From Pachypanchax playfairii (Eukaryota; Chordata; Actinopteri; Cyprinodontiformes; Aplocheilidae): 64,000 nt of DNA. This document shows positions 26,001 to 38,985 of this stretch, in pieces (position 1 is the first letter of the stretch; each line of letters opens with the position of its first letter). Location of the stretch: NCBI GenBank assembly GCA_006937955.1, contig SSNP01000001.1, forward strand, positions 7,448,165 to 7,512,164, given 5' to 3'. Position numbers and translations under genes: made by a program. The notes under the pieces were generated by a model. That model was not told the origin of the DNA. It was given only the letters and a program-made list of their open reading frames with translations, and ran no database searches.

Positions 26001-29000
26001 AATCAGAGGTTATTTGCTAATTCCTCAGTGCCTCGCTAACAACTTCCTGGAATGCCTGGCAACATTAGTGAGCAGCCATCTCACATCACACTTTCTCCTC
26101 TTCTATCACGTCCGGTTTAATGAGCGCGGCTGCCACTCAGCTACTCTGCCCACTGGCATTGCTTATTTCAGTCCAAGCTAACGCCAACTCAGTGCACGCA
26201 GAAGAAACTTTAATCTGTTAATGCCTTAAAGGGTGTATATCATCCAGGTAAGTCCATATGGATTTACAAATAGAGGAGAGAGCTTAAAGAAATCAGTATG
26301 AGACCAAAAGTTTATCAAGTTATGTAAAACTATATTTTCCTTTTCTCCAGAGAAGTAGTGCAGCCGTGATTCTCTTCATGGTCTGGTCTGGTCGTCTCTG
26401 AGCAGATCTGAAATACAATGTGGGAGATGATCGAGTCTTAGTGTCAATACATCAGCCCAGAAAATTACCTCCTCTCTGCTTGGCCTACTTTAATCTGTAG
26501 CCCTCTATTGAAGCAATGAACACTCTCTCCTCTGTCCTATTGACAACGTAAAATAGGTTTGCCAGCTTGATTGACAACTTTGTCCACCTGACAAAATGTA
26601 ATGCAGTCGAGGACAAAAAACAGATCAGGAATTCTTTGGACCCAATCTGGTGCTGCCGATTACATTTTCTCTGCCGTCTTCTTCTTTATTGTATCAGATG
26701 GATCCTTTGAAGTATTGAGGAGGAGTTTTTTTTTTCCTTTATGGGATGTTGCCTGAGTGTTTCTGACTGTCTGAGAGTGGTCACATACATATTTTGCTAT
26801 AGGATTCCACAACATCAATTTTAAAAAAGTAATTATTTTGACTTTTATAGTAGTATTTCTGCCTTTTATATTGACTTTTATTCAAACAGAAAAATGTAGT
26901 CTTCTCTTACAGAAATGTTATGAAAAACATTAGAAGCTCTTTGGAGTTTGAGTTCACAGGTCAGATTCTTGTGATTGAAATGTGTTAATGTTTACTATCG
27001 TAGTCAAATATTCAGACTGCAGCTGCTTTCTGCTGACAGAAAAATGTCCTGAAAACCAGTCCACTCAACAGACAATGAATGCAACGTTTAGTATTATCAA
27101 ATCTCTCATAGAGTTAAACAAGACAGACCCGGCTCTTATTATCTTTAAAGATAAAATTATAGAAATGGAAAATAAGTAATATTTCTTTAAAATGGTGATG
27201 ATGGAAATTAAACCATGCAACAATGATGCACAAAAACTAATCATATTCATGTTACATGCACTCAACAGCTTGCCCATAAATAGATGTCAGATTGCATGAC
27301 CTTTAGCTGAAGGTAACGTAAATGTCAAAACATTAAAGCCAGTCTGAGTTCTTTAGAAACATTCGTCTGATTGCTCAGAAAAGAGCATTGATTAATGAAC
27401 ATTCCTTCATCAAAAAATGTGAGCGTATAACACCACATATACAAAGCTGCTTTTATTGTTTCAGACTGAGTGTCACTGAACAAAGATCTATCATCTGGTC
27501 TGCACGAGTTCACTGACAGCATCATGTTTCTGTGTGAAGACAGCAAATGAGTTTACAGTCCACTCTGACACACTCCGAACTGCAGAGATACCAACATCAC
27601 ATTCTATCAATCCAGGATCAAAGGTGAAAAAAAGGAATCTTTATCTGCTGGAATAAAGCAGTAAATTATAACAAAACACATTTATTTTCAGCCATAAATA
27701 GTAAATGATTCAAGTCTGCTCTGAGTGACCTTTAATTGTGCTTTGAGCCAACAAGATTTTGACAGTTGATGTGTTAAAATCACTGTCTAACAGTTAATTA
27801 CTGAAGCTGATGATGGACCTACTTTGACAGTGACAAGATATAATGCTAATACACTCCAGCTAAAAGAACTGCATTAGACTGGAAGAAGGTGAAATGGGGA
27901 AAACAAAAGTTATTATTAACCAGTTATCTGTACTTGTGTCCAGTGCCAGACCAGAAACAGGTTGTTCTGCTCCATTAATGCCAACATATCTGTATACAGT
28001 ATAGTAAACAGTCAATCATTTTGTCAACAATTTTGCACCTTTCTTCTTTAAAAACAGCTAATTTTGGTCAAGTAATGTATCTGCAAAAACCGAACAACGC
28101 AGTTCACCAGAAAGTAAATGTTACACACGTATCCTTTTGGGTTGAACACAAATATAAACTACCAACACTGGAACCAGACTGTTGCAATAATCAAACTGAT
28201 ACATGGACAAACAGCTGTAAAACAAAATATTTACATTTAAAATGATGTAAAATAAATAGAAAAAAAAAAAAAATCTGAGCAAAATGTAATTTCAAATTAT
28301 TGGAAATAAATAATAACTGTGCAAAAGATGATCATATGGCACGAAGGCAACATTTTCTGCAGTTTGAGACTTTGTTGTCAAGTGGCACTAAATAAACTTA
28401 TTGCTATGATAACAGAGCTGAGCTGCAGCAACCTATTAAAAGGTGTTCCGCATCTATAAATTGCTTCGTGGAGAGAATGTTTGGAGTTAACCAACAATTA
28501 TTTGGTTATGGTTACATGGTTCAGAGACTGTTTATTCTATTTTGGGGAAATTTATTCATGATAAAAGTTAACAAGATCATAGAAAACTACTTTATGAAAT
28601 ATTAAAAAATGGCTAACTCTGCATAAAGCAGGACACTATTGTTTTTCTTCCAAAGGGTAAAATCATGTTCAATAGTTTGATTATCTGTGGTGGTCATCTT
28701 AAGTCCAGTTCACTCCATCAACTCATCACTTCATCCAGTGAAGAGTTTGTGAAGTTTTTTTCTTATTTATTCTTATTCTTATTTATTTTGGTCCGTTTAC
28801 AAATCATTTAAGACATTTAAATAAATCAGGCATGTCAAGTCCATCCATGACCAGGCGCAGGCAAAAAGCTTTAGCTTATTACGCCTGCCCTTATCACTAT
28901 ACAATATATTCAGCACGTGAACGGACATTCATTTAAAATTAAGACTGCTCACTCTTATTTCTTAAAATGTCTTTGTTGACAACAGCAGTTTGTTTAGCTA

Positions 29001-30289
29001 AAATCTGAATGAAATTAATTCCTGAATTAATGTGCCTTTTATCAATGAACATCAACATGACTTGGATTACTTCAACAAAATGTATCTGCTGAGCAAATTA
29101 CAAATGGTTCTTGTGTCTGACGTTATTTAAAAAGGGAACTGAAGTCTTCTAACAACTTGCGTTGTTAAGTTAAAGAAACCATCATTTCTGACTAAAATTG
29201 TTCTCTATAAATGTTAGAGGTTAATGATGCCTCTTCACAACTTTCCAACACAATTCGTATGACAAACCCCATTTTAATAGTTGAACAAATTTCATTATTT
29301 ACCATCTGACCTTTACTTAAGGTTTGTTATAGTGCAGCTCCATGGCTGTATTTATTCTCTCAACTGAGACAGTAAATGCATTGGTCATAGTTAAACTAAA
29401 ATAAATGAAACACCAGAAAAATCTTAAAAAGAGTGGATACGGTGTGGGAAAAAGTTGAGATATTTATATAATCAGTTCTTCAATATTTATTGTCGTTCTG
29501 TGTTCGAACATTCAGTCAGAGGTATTTCTAAAATCTGCTTTCCTAAGGTGTGAAGGTAAAGTGTTTCCGTGAAGGAGAATCTGATTTAGTCTTTACTCTT
29601 AGGTTCAAAATTTGTGGATCTTATCCTCAGAGATCCAACTTCCAGAACAGAAACCTTTTGGTATTCCAGCTGGGGGATTAAGGTAAATGGATACTCATCT
29701 TAAAGGATTGAATGAGGTCAGAGGAGCAAGTTCTCTCAAAGAAAGCTTCTTCTGGAGTTTATCCAATTTTCTCTGACAAAATAACAAAAAGAGTAAAGAT
29801 ACAATACTAGGACTGTTTTCTCTGAGTTGTTGTATGATGTATGTTAATACAGAGAGTTTTTATTGACTCTTTTTGGTTTAAAATTTGGCTGTAGGTGCAT
29901 GAATAATCACAGCTCTTAGAGGTCCTGTTAACATGTTCATTGGGTTTTCATTTCAAATTTGCCAATGCTCATGCAACAAAAGAGTCTTTTCTTTCAGTAC
30001 ATGGAAATTGTGACAGCTTGTTTCCAGTTCAATTAGAACATACGTATGAAGGCACAAAGGTCAGCAGTAAATATTTAAACCTGATTTAACAAGAAAATAC
30101 AGTAACAGGTGGTTTGCAAAAGCATGCTGTAGAAGGTTCAGTCACTTCTAAAGTGACTTTCAAAGCAGGGAACATAATTCAGTAACTCTTGTGTTTATTT
30201 TTGCAGACAATGTGAACTTCAGACGACTGATCTTTGGTGTTTTTGTCTTTCTTTTGATTTGTTATCCATTCATTCTTTTTCTTTACCTG
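23003..30289. other. Long repeat-poor stretch, no gene seen
   Basis: Seven kilobases with almost no recognisable repeat, unlike the rest of the window. Frames stay under 75 codons. Sub-stretches 24880-25180 and 25880-26220 are the most complex and least AT-biased, and are the better candidates for non-coding function. Confidence 0.55.
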
Positions 30290-30588
30290 CTGGTGAGAGG
30301 CCAGTTCAAGGAGCTGGTGCCTGGTGGTCAGGTTAGACCCTGGACAGGTCATGTAGGACACATAGAGACTGAGGACCACTCACATAGTCACACTTTGGTC
30401 TAATTTAATCACCAATTAACCTGTAATGCACAGTTTTAATATGTGGGATGAAGCCCAGAAGAAACCCCCACATGCATATGGGAGAACATACAGTATAAAC
30501 TCCATGCAGAAAGGTTTGGGACTGGTTTTTAACCCAAGACCCTTTGCTATAAGGCTACAGTGCTAACAACTGCACCACTATGCACCAG
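30290..30588 (-). repeat. SINE/L2-type interspersed repeat, nearly full length, minus strand
   Basis: Read on the minus strand it contains in order TGGTGCAGTTGTTAGCACTG, a run on GGTCTTGGGTT, CATGGAGTTTATACTGTATG, TTCTCCC, GGTTTCTTCTGGG, AGGTTAATTGGTGATT and GACCTGTCCAGGGT. This block order is that of common fish SINEs with an L2-like tail. It is diverged and without an intact ATGGATGG end, so old. Confidence 0.75.
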
Positions 30589-31340
30589 TCAACATACTTG
30601 TATTCTTATATTTAGGGCTGGAAGCTTAGCAAATAAAAGTTAAAAAAGATACATTTTAGGACAATGATTACTAGAAATTAAAAAAAAAAAATTAAAGTGT
30701 GTTATGTCATTTCAGCAGAAATGTTCATGTTTCTGATAGGCTAAACCTTTAATTTGTCAAATGTCAAATTTGTCAACGAATATGTTTTTAATAAAGCTTC
30801 TCAGAAAAAAGGATTTGCATATTTTCAGTCCACATTGGACAATGTAAATATTCTTTACATCAAAGTCAAAAACAAAAGTCCACACCTATAATGTGCAACA
30901 CCTGAGATACAATGTAACACCTAATGTATTATATTTTATCTTACACTCTGATGGAAGGTCAAAGTACCGAACGTGGCAGGTGACAGTATTTTTATCTGTT
31001 TTTCATAATAAAATAAATCATAGAATGATCATATTAGTATCAAATAAATGGTTAAATAAATTAAAAAAAAAAGTATTTTAATCATAAACCCTAACCCTTA
31101 GGCTCCACAGGTTGAGTCAGCACCCTCAGCCATAGATACTGTATTTATGTTGTAATAACAGCATTGAAGTAGAAAAATACATCTGAAGGTTAAAGCAACA
31201 TATGTTTCCTTTAATTCGACACCTTTTCCAGGAAGGGTCAATGCATTAAATTAAATTCTACATATGTTCTGCAGCCTTGACCTGAACCCCAGTAGATAAT
31301 TTGTGAAAATATAAGAATTTGTGCAGGAAAAATGTAAAAT

Positions 31341-31566
31341 GGTAAATGAACTGCATTTATGAATAACATGTATTCAGTCTTACTGACCATGCAAAGCCCT
31401 TTACACTACAAGTCACTGTCATTTGCTTATGCACACGCACAGACTGGTTTGCAAATCAGACTCTACATGAGATTCAGTGTCTTGCCCAAGGACACTTCAT
31501 CGTGTGGTTTGGGGAGCCGGAATTAAACCGTCAGTCAGCTTTCCAATTGGCTGAGCCAAAACCACC
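31341..31566 (+). repeat. Fish-type interspersed repeat (second family)
   Basis: GGTAAATGAACTGCATTTAT, AGTCTTACTGACCATGCAAA, GCCCTTTACACTACAAGTCA, GTCTTGCCCAAGGACACTTC, AATTAAACCGTCAGTCAGC and CCAATTGGCTGAGCCA follow the order of another dispersed element frequent in teleost sequence. About 5' to 3' complete but diverged. Confidence 0.7.
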
Positions 31567-34500
31567 CACAGAATAACACCTGAAAAGCTTCATTTCTTGG
31601 TATTTATAATACTAGAATGTATTTAAAGTTTTAGGAGAAATGATAAATAAAGAACAGAATGGCAAATGCTCCCTGGAATCACTGCTGGTGAAATCTTTAC
31701 ATTCTCTCATTGTTCCATCTTCTCTGTGTAATAACTGCTCAGTATTTGATGAATCAATTTACTTTATTAAGTTTTAGAAGTGGTTTATTTATCTTTGAGA
31801 TAATTGGTGTCTTGATGTCCACCACCTGGGACAAGAAACAGTCCCTGAAGCTGATGTCACTGTGATCAGGACCAAATAACAGTCAGAGGCCTCTGAATGA
31901 ACTAACAAAGCTGTTAGATGTGAGACTGCTCCATTGTTCCCTCGCTCTGTCCTCCTGCCATGTTCTTCTTCTTCTTCTACTGTTAAAAACCGGATGGCAT
32001 ATTCATGAGGGAAGCATAATTAACCAGTCTGGGTTTGGATGGCTTCCAGATGGATGAGTTATTGTTGCCATTATTGATACTGGCTGGTTTGAGCTGTGCT
32101 ATCTGGGATTAATGCTGTTAGAATTTAGAAGCCATCTCACCACTTAGTCCCATGATGAATAGTGTTAGGCAAAGTCATTTGCACTGACACTTACTTACTT
32201 CCCCTCATTTTATGTACTTTGCTTGCCTTATTAAGGTTCTTACCACTGGCTTAATTGCCTATTTAGAATTCTCCTTTTTGTGACCTAGATGTGTGTTATT
32301 TTGTGAATGTAATTAAGTTACCTGTAAATATCTAGACTACAGTCTCATCCATCTCTGTTATATCAGCACTCTATTTTTTGTTTTAATTAATTTAGGGGCT
32401 GGTGTATCTGGACACTTTTAACCTCAATAAAACCAGGGGAGAAATTGGTTTTAGTCATGTTACGAGCTGAGGTGTCTGTGTAGAACTAGAGTGTAATGGA
32501 TTTGTACTAGTTTACTGAACCTCAGGCAAGTAGGATGAAAGAATCAGGCTGTGTGGATTAATGTGGCAACGTTACCGCAGGATGCATCAGTAAATATTTT
32601 CAGGGAGACAGAAAAAACAGCACTGTCCAGTTGGAAGGCTAATGTTGATTATGTTGAACAAAGTTAAAGTGTGTGTTTGGGATTCTGAGTAAAAAAAAGT
32701 CCCAATTTCTACAGCTGGGATCAGTCTGAGAGCTAATCTTTCATTTAAACTACAAAAGGACAGTTTTCTCTTTCACCATTTCTCAAAAACAAAAAAAACC
32801 AAAAAAGACATGTACATGTCACCCATCATCTTTCATGTCATAGTTTTGGTTTTTGCTAAGAACAATTAGACATGGTGGCCATCATGAATTAAATTCTAAA
32901 CATGAACAGGTTTGTCAAGTGTAGATGCATGTCCAATGAAAGCTTTCTGGGAGTCTTATGCACACAGATACACTTTATGTAACTAATAACAAATTAAGGG
33001 CTTTACATTATGTTTCCCTAATTGTAATAACAGTTTTAGCTTTGCAGCTAAATTATTAATTTTTTGCACAAACAAGTTTTCTTTTGAAGCAGTTGGTATT
33101 GTAGCTTGGTTATTTGTTGTGAGAGCTTACAGTCACACCCCCTTCAGCAGGTAGAACCCCATATCTCCTATGCCAGCAGCCAGTTCTGCATCTCTGTAAG
33201 TGTTTAGATAAACTTCACTATGTTGTGATTTATTAGGGTTTTACATTAGAAGATTGTGATGGAGCTCCTCTGCGTGGGAGATATAAAAGCCTACATAGTG
33301 CTTCTTTTCTTTGAGGTTTCTCTATACATAGCAGCTGATTGCCATTCTCAACCTTGAAGACAGCAATAAGAATGAATAGCAAAAAAAAGACTGTAAAAAT
33401 AGAGAAAACAGTATGAAAGAATAGAGATAATCATATGCAGCCAGATCCATTCATTCTTTCATCTGTGTGAGACTGAAAAACTTAAGAAAGTAGAATGCTG
33501 TCAAATGTAGCAAAAACTTTAAAAAAGTCTGACAATCTGAGCAGAGAGATTTGAGTTCTGGAGTCATGTTTAAATGATGTACTTACTATCTGATGTTTTT
33601 TTCATTACCGAATAGAAAAAACTAACCTAAACCCTGTTTTAGTGACCAATCAAAGGACACATCATATCGGCCACAAGCCCTTCCGCCAGAAGTCTTGTAG
33701 TTCAGTTAGCCAAGGGTGAGCAGCTGAGCGTGCTTTCAGAGAGCTGAGTGGGCTCGCCATGTACTCACTGGCATACAGACAGTGGGTCCCAGTCTCTCAC
33801 CTGGGAGCTTCTCTGTTACTATAGCAATGCAGAAATGCCTCGAAAAGTATGATTTCACTTACAAGATCAACTTTCCTGGTTTATATTATGATTACGCACT
33901 ACGTGTTTGAACGTATGTGCACTCAGTTTACGTGTGCTAATTGTTTGATACTGAATAATCACTGTAGAAGTATAAATCAGTTGGTAACAGACAAGTACAA
34001 CTAATTGAAATTATTTGTAACTAAACTCAACAACACAATATCAATTTTATACAACAATGTTTCCAAAAGTATTTCAGCTGTTCATGCTTTTACACAACTT
34101 ACCTTTGTTACACTGGAGCCAAGAAAGAAGTTGAAAAATGCAAAATCAATCTAAGAAAAAGACCTTGAGCAGAACCAGAGGAAATCTTAAAGGCTAATGG
34201 AAATGTGTGAAAAATGTTGTTCTCCAGGCCAGTCCTCCACCTTCTGCCAGACTGAAATATCTCAACAGCCATTGGATGGATCACTTTTAAATGGGACTCT
34301 TAACTTAAGATGTCATTCTTCTTATTTTTTGTCTTTTCATAAATGATATTAGAATCACACTTGTAATGAGGACAGAATGGAGGAAGTAAAAGCATTCTCA
34401 ACTTGGTAGAAAAATCTTTCTCTAGGGAATTTTAAACCAATTAGTTTAACATGAAATTCATTCCAAAATACTGTTGTGTTGTATTTGATATATTTCATTT

Positions 34501-36220
34501 CTGGAGGAAGCAGTGAAAAAAAATGTACAACATCATAAGCTAAGATTAAAAAAGAGAGGAAGAGTGGGACGAGATGCACGTGCACACACACACACACACA
34601 CCCCTCTCTCTCTCTCTCCCTCTCACACACACCTCAAGGGAGTTGTGATGTTGTGAAGTATCCATTAAGAAATGGGACATATCCTTACCTCCAACCCCAA
34701 AGAGCATGGAGGACATGGTGCATGCCCTCCAGAAACACTTAAACGACATGAAGGAACAAGCTCTTCCCTTATTAATGTGCTGCTTCACAAAGCAACACAC
34801 CATGCACTGCTCCCCCGGGACAAGGCAGAGCAATGAGCGTAGCAACTGGGTCTGTTCATTTTTTAAAGTTGGGTAACCTGTCCTTAAAGGTACTGTAGTA
34901 AATCAAGATGCTACTTAACTGCTCCAGTAGGTCTTACTCACTCTAATGTATGAAAAGATCTATGGTGCATCAATCTGACAGCAGCTACATTTTGTTTTGC
35001 TAATTTTGGATGCAAATGACATGAATAAAACAAACAGACACAAAGTAAACTGTATGAAAGCGTGTCACTGTGTTGAATCAATTGGCAGTTTTAGTCATGA
35101 TGTGGTCACAGTCCGAAGGACAGGGCTGAATGCTTGGCTGGCATTGTACCTATTAAAGGTGGTGCTTTAGAATAGGGGAAATGCTTACTTTGATTTCCCT
35201 CAGGCTTTTTGCTCTCTGAGCAAAATGAAAACGCTCCTTCTCTCAAAGCATAAAAGCTACGAGCCAACACGCAAAACCACATTTATTCTCAGAGTATTGA
35301 TGCACTATCACATGAACACACACAAACACAAACACACACATCCCAGGGCTTTATGTAGGCCTGTAGTCTGCAAATTCTTAGCAGTTAAAAGATTTCTTCA
35401 TAACTGGATGACCTTGTGTGCATTATAAAATATGATGGATGGAGGGATGCAGTGCAGCATGACAACAGGATTGATTGTGTATCACCAGCAAGCAACTATA
35501 TGCTTGACATCGTGGGACTCACAATTCAGGGCAGAACGTAAAAAAAATATGCAAGATGGCATCATCACAGATCTGTTTGTATTAACAGCTGGAACATGTG
35601 TATATCTTTTCCTTTCCTCTAATCAAAATATGTGTTGATATGACTTACTGATCTGAGATCTCTGATCTGTAATTGCACATGAGCAATGGATGATTTTTAA
35701 GGGGCAGGAGGAGCAGATGTGCTGTGTGTCCAGAGGCCCCTGTGAGGTTCAACTAAAATAAAACAAGCTCACACACTGCAGGAGGTCAGAGTTGCTGGGG
35801 TCCAGAGGTCTTTGTGTGTGTGTGAGACAGACAGAGATAATAGACAGGAGAGAGAAAATGCCAATAGCCATTCCTCTTTGTCTCATCACACATAAAACTG
35901 CATGCTGATCTTAATCATTTATCAGGTTTTATAGTTTGGTTCACTGCTCATTCACGGCGCCTGTCAGATCACGCTGCAGGAGGAAGAGGTTCCGTTTGAT
36001 TAAGTCGCTTTAGCCTTCACATCATTCCATCAAAAGGTCACCATGCATCCTCTGCTGCTCTTGTGCCTGTTTTCCATTTACATATTTTCATGCAATTTTA
36101 AATTTGAACTGATTTACAAAACATGATCTTTTTCTTTCATAAATCAGGGGTTTAGTTTGGTTATTTTGCATAATCTGTGTGAACGAATATTTTGAGAGAA
36201 ATCTTTTCAGTCTCTATTCT
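31567..36220. other. Intergenic or intronic DNA, no gene seen
   Basis: Contains the compound microsatellite at 34.6 kb and a complex repeat-free block at 31960-32350. A GC-richer patch at 33640-33830 has no recognised identity. Confidence 0.55.
34582..34632 (+). repeat. Compound (CA)n-(CT)n microsatellite
   Basis: A CA run, then CCCC, a CT run, and CACACACAC again. The minus-strand frames over it (Glu-Arg and Cys-Val runs) are repeat artefacts. Confidence 0.95.
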
Positions 36221-36420
36221 GATGCAAAAAAGCAATATCTCCTGAACCACTGGATGGATTTTAATAAAACTTTCAGGAAATCTTCACTGGATGTAAATCT
36301 ACAAATAATTCTTTTTTGGAGTCAGCTTGATGCGATGAGGCTACCACAGAAAATCAAAATTAGCAAGCACAAAATTGCTGTAACTCTCTCAGTTGTACAG
36401 ATGCCGAGCTAATAATTAGA
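36221..36420 (+). repeat. Probable interspersed repeat, unclassified
   Basis: ATCTCCTGAACCACTGGATG followed by GATTTTAATAAAACTTTCAG and TTGGAGTCAGCTTGATGCGA matches my memory of a dispersed fish repeat. A similar phrase, ATATCTCAACAGCCATTGGA, occurs at 34259. Limits are uncertain; the short frames here are not proposed as genes. Confidence 0.5.
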
Positions 36421-38849
36421 GTTACAGCAGCTGAGTGTAACAACACTTTGACAGCCAAACAATTGTATGAGATTGTTGTTTCTTATTTTGCTGTTTGTTG
36501 AACCATTTGCCACTGGAGTAAACCCCGTCTGTAACGCTGTCAGCACATAATCTGATGCTAACAAATCAAGCCAGATGTTGCTATGTTGCCTGAGATTGTG
36601 CATATTATGATTTTTTTTAAGTGTGACATAAACAGTTATGACGCCATCAAATTCAATATAACACGATCTTAGTTTAAAAGTCAAACATGAAGAAACTTGA
36701 TTAAAAACAACACAGTTTGTATGAAAAACATTTGCATTTTCTTCTTTATCCCAAGACCAGCATCTCAAAAAGCTCCCAGTTGAATAACCTCATTAAAGAA
36801 CTTGTCAAATTATATTATTATAATACCTATTAAAGAAGAAGCACATTATTTTTGAGAATTCAGACCAATTTTCACCCTGAACATGGACTTTACAATTACA
36901 CACTCTGCACTTTTCATGCTGTATTAAAAAGCCTGCAATTATTATTTAAATTGTCCCTTAGACTTCAGCAAAACAGGCTTTCTGGATTTGGTATATCATG
37001 TGTATTATAGAGAAAAATCAAAAAACAGCTGCATGAGTAATGCAACTGTATTTCTGCAGTGACTTCGATCCCCATGCACACAAAAAAGGACAAGGCCTTT
37101 GCATTCCCTCTGAAGTGGGATCAGAGAGGCTGCTACATAAATTAATGAATAAACACCACATGCAGCGAGATCAAGAGCGACCTCTTCATCACACTGATGC
37201 AACGGCGAAGCAATCCCCTGACTTGTGTGGCTTCTAGTTGTGACGTGCAAAAAATTTATTGTGCTAATTCGTTTGTAAAGGAGTGATGACAGCGACATTT
37301 TGATCCCCTGGGTCACCTAGTACTCCTCCCCTAGTAAGGCAGTGATTGATTATTTATTTGTTTTGGGGGGAGGTGGAGCTGTTCTCAATCTGACAAACAG
37401 GACTCAAGGTGTTTACTTGTGCAATGCAGTATGGATACAAAATGGAATAAACCTGCAAGAAATGTCATTATTATTGTAATAGTACATGTCACAACAACAC
37501 TCACATGGTAAACACATCTTAAAAGAAGAGTCCAAATTATCTGAAAATGGGTTCTGTAAAATGTTAATAATAAATATTATCTTCCTTGTGCATAACTATT
37601 TGAACAACTTCAGCTTGATCCGACTTCTGACCTAACATATCCCGAGCGGCTGATCTAAGTGGAGCCAAGAACAAATTTCATCCCACTTCATGCAAACACA
37701 TTTTTTTTATAAATCTTTACACTTCTGTCAGTAGCACATTACACTGTTTTACTGACAGAAATATTGTGACATCCCTGCTGCAGTGGAGGTGCTGCTGCTG
37801 CCTCAGAAATCTATCAATAACTGCATTATAAAAAAGTTTGGGGGCTGTAAAAGTCTGTAATATATATTTTTAAACAAGTTACTATACAATTCTAGGAGGA
37901 AACATATCTCCTTTTTTGTTTCCTCAAACTGAGGCTGTTCATTTAAGTACATATTTTATTTTTGATATAATTTCTTCACAGAAATCCACCTCAGAAGTAT
38001 TGCTTCAAATAGAAAAGTTAGTTATTTATATCTGTTAAGTCCTGCATAATGATTTAAAGCACTTAGAGATAATATAGGACAGGAAAAAATACAGTAAAAG
38101 TAAATTCTTAGCTCCTTATCTACTAAACAGAAACAGCAGCACAACCAACACGTGTACGAGTCAAAAGTTGTATGTGTTGTTCTATTAAATATAAATGTTT
38201 TATACAATTTAAAGTAAAACACATACCATTTTTTGGACATTCCAAACAACTGAATTGACTATTTTATTTTTTTTGACACTGTGGGATGTTTGGATTTCAA
38301 ATCCAAAACTGTTAATAACACACTAAATGTAATGATTTGACATGACATCCACCCAGACACGTCACACTTATTACATAATTGTACAATCAAGATTATTTTG
38401 GATAATTGTGATCATTTTCCAAAATTATCATAATTGTCTTTATTCATGTGTAAAAATACTGATGAGTAAAACTAATGAAAATGAACATGGATTTCTACCA
38501 TTTGATGGAAATCACTCTGATGGAGTTCACACAATTTAAATGACATCATTTTTTGTGCACTTCTCTTTTGCTAAAACATTTACACATCTTTGTATTTTCT
38601 TGTTTGTTGCTCATTTTGATTAAAAAACAGCTAAAAATAAACTGGAATGAAAGGCATCTTTTTTTTCTTTATTTGAATTAAATATCGTCACAATCATCTA
38701 GTTTAATGTGTACATGTAATTAAAGTTCATTATATGGTGTTGTCAGAAACATCTGGTTCCAAAGATATGCTTCTAATCACAGGTAGAACTTACATTTGAC
38801 TTAAAATTGTCAGTGGAACTTTATGTCAAACAGATAAGTGGAAATCAAC

Positions 38850-38985
38850 AACAACTTACACACTCACAAATTTGATTTAGAGTCATCAATTAACCCGTCG
38901 GGAATATTTTTGTTCTGTGGAAGGAAACCAGACGGAGAAAATGCAAATGTCCAAGTTTCAAACCCTGGAGCCTCTTGCTGTCAGA
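38850..38985 (-). repeat. SINE/L2-type repeat fragment, minus strand
   Basis: On the plus strand it holds TTTAGAGTCATCAATTAACC, TGTGGAAGGAAACCAGACGG and CAAACCCTGGAGCCTCTTGC, the reverse of the core of the 30.3-kb repeat. Both ends are degraded. Confidence 0.6.

Noticed and set aside
31086..31099. AACCCTAACCCTTA, resembling telomere repeats
   Set aside because: Only about two units; too short to call an interstitial telomere.
34355..34845. Minus-strand frames with Glu-Arg and Cys-Val runs
   Set aside because: Translation of the compound CA/CT microsatellite.
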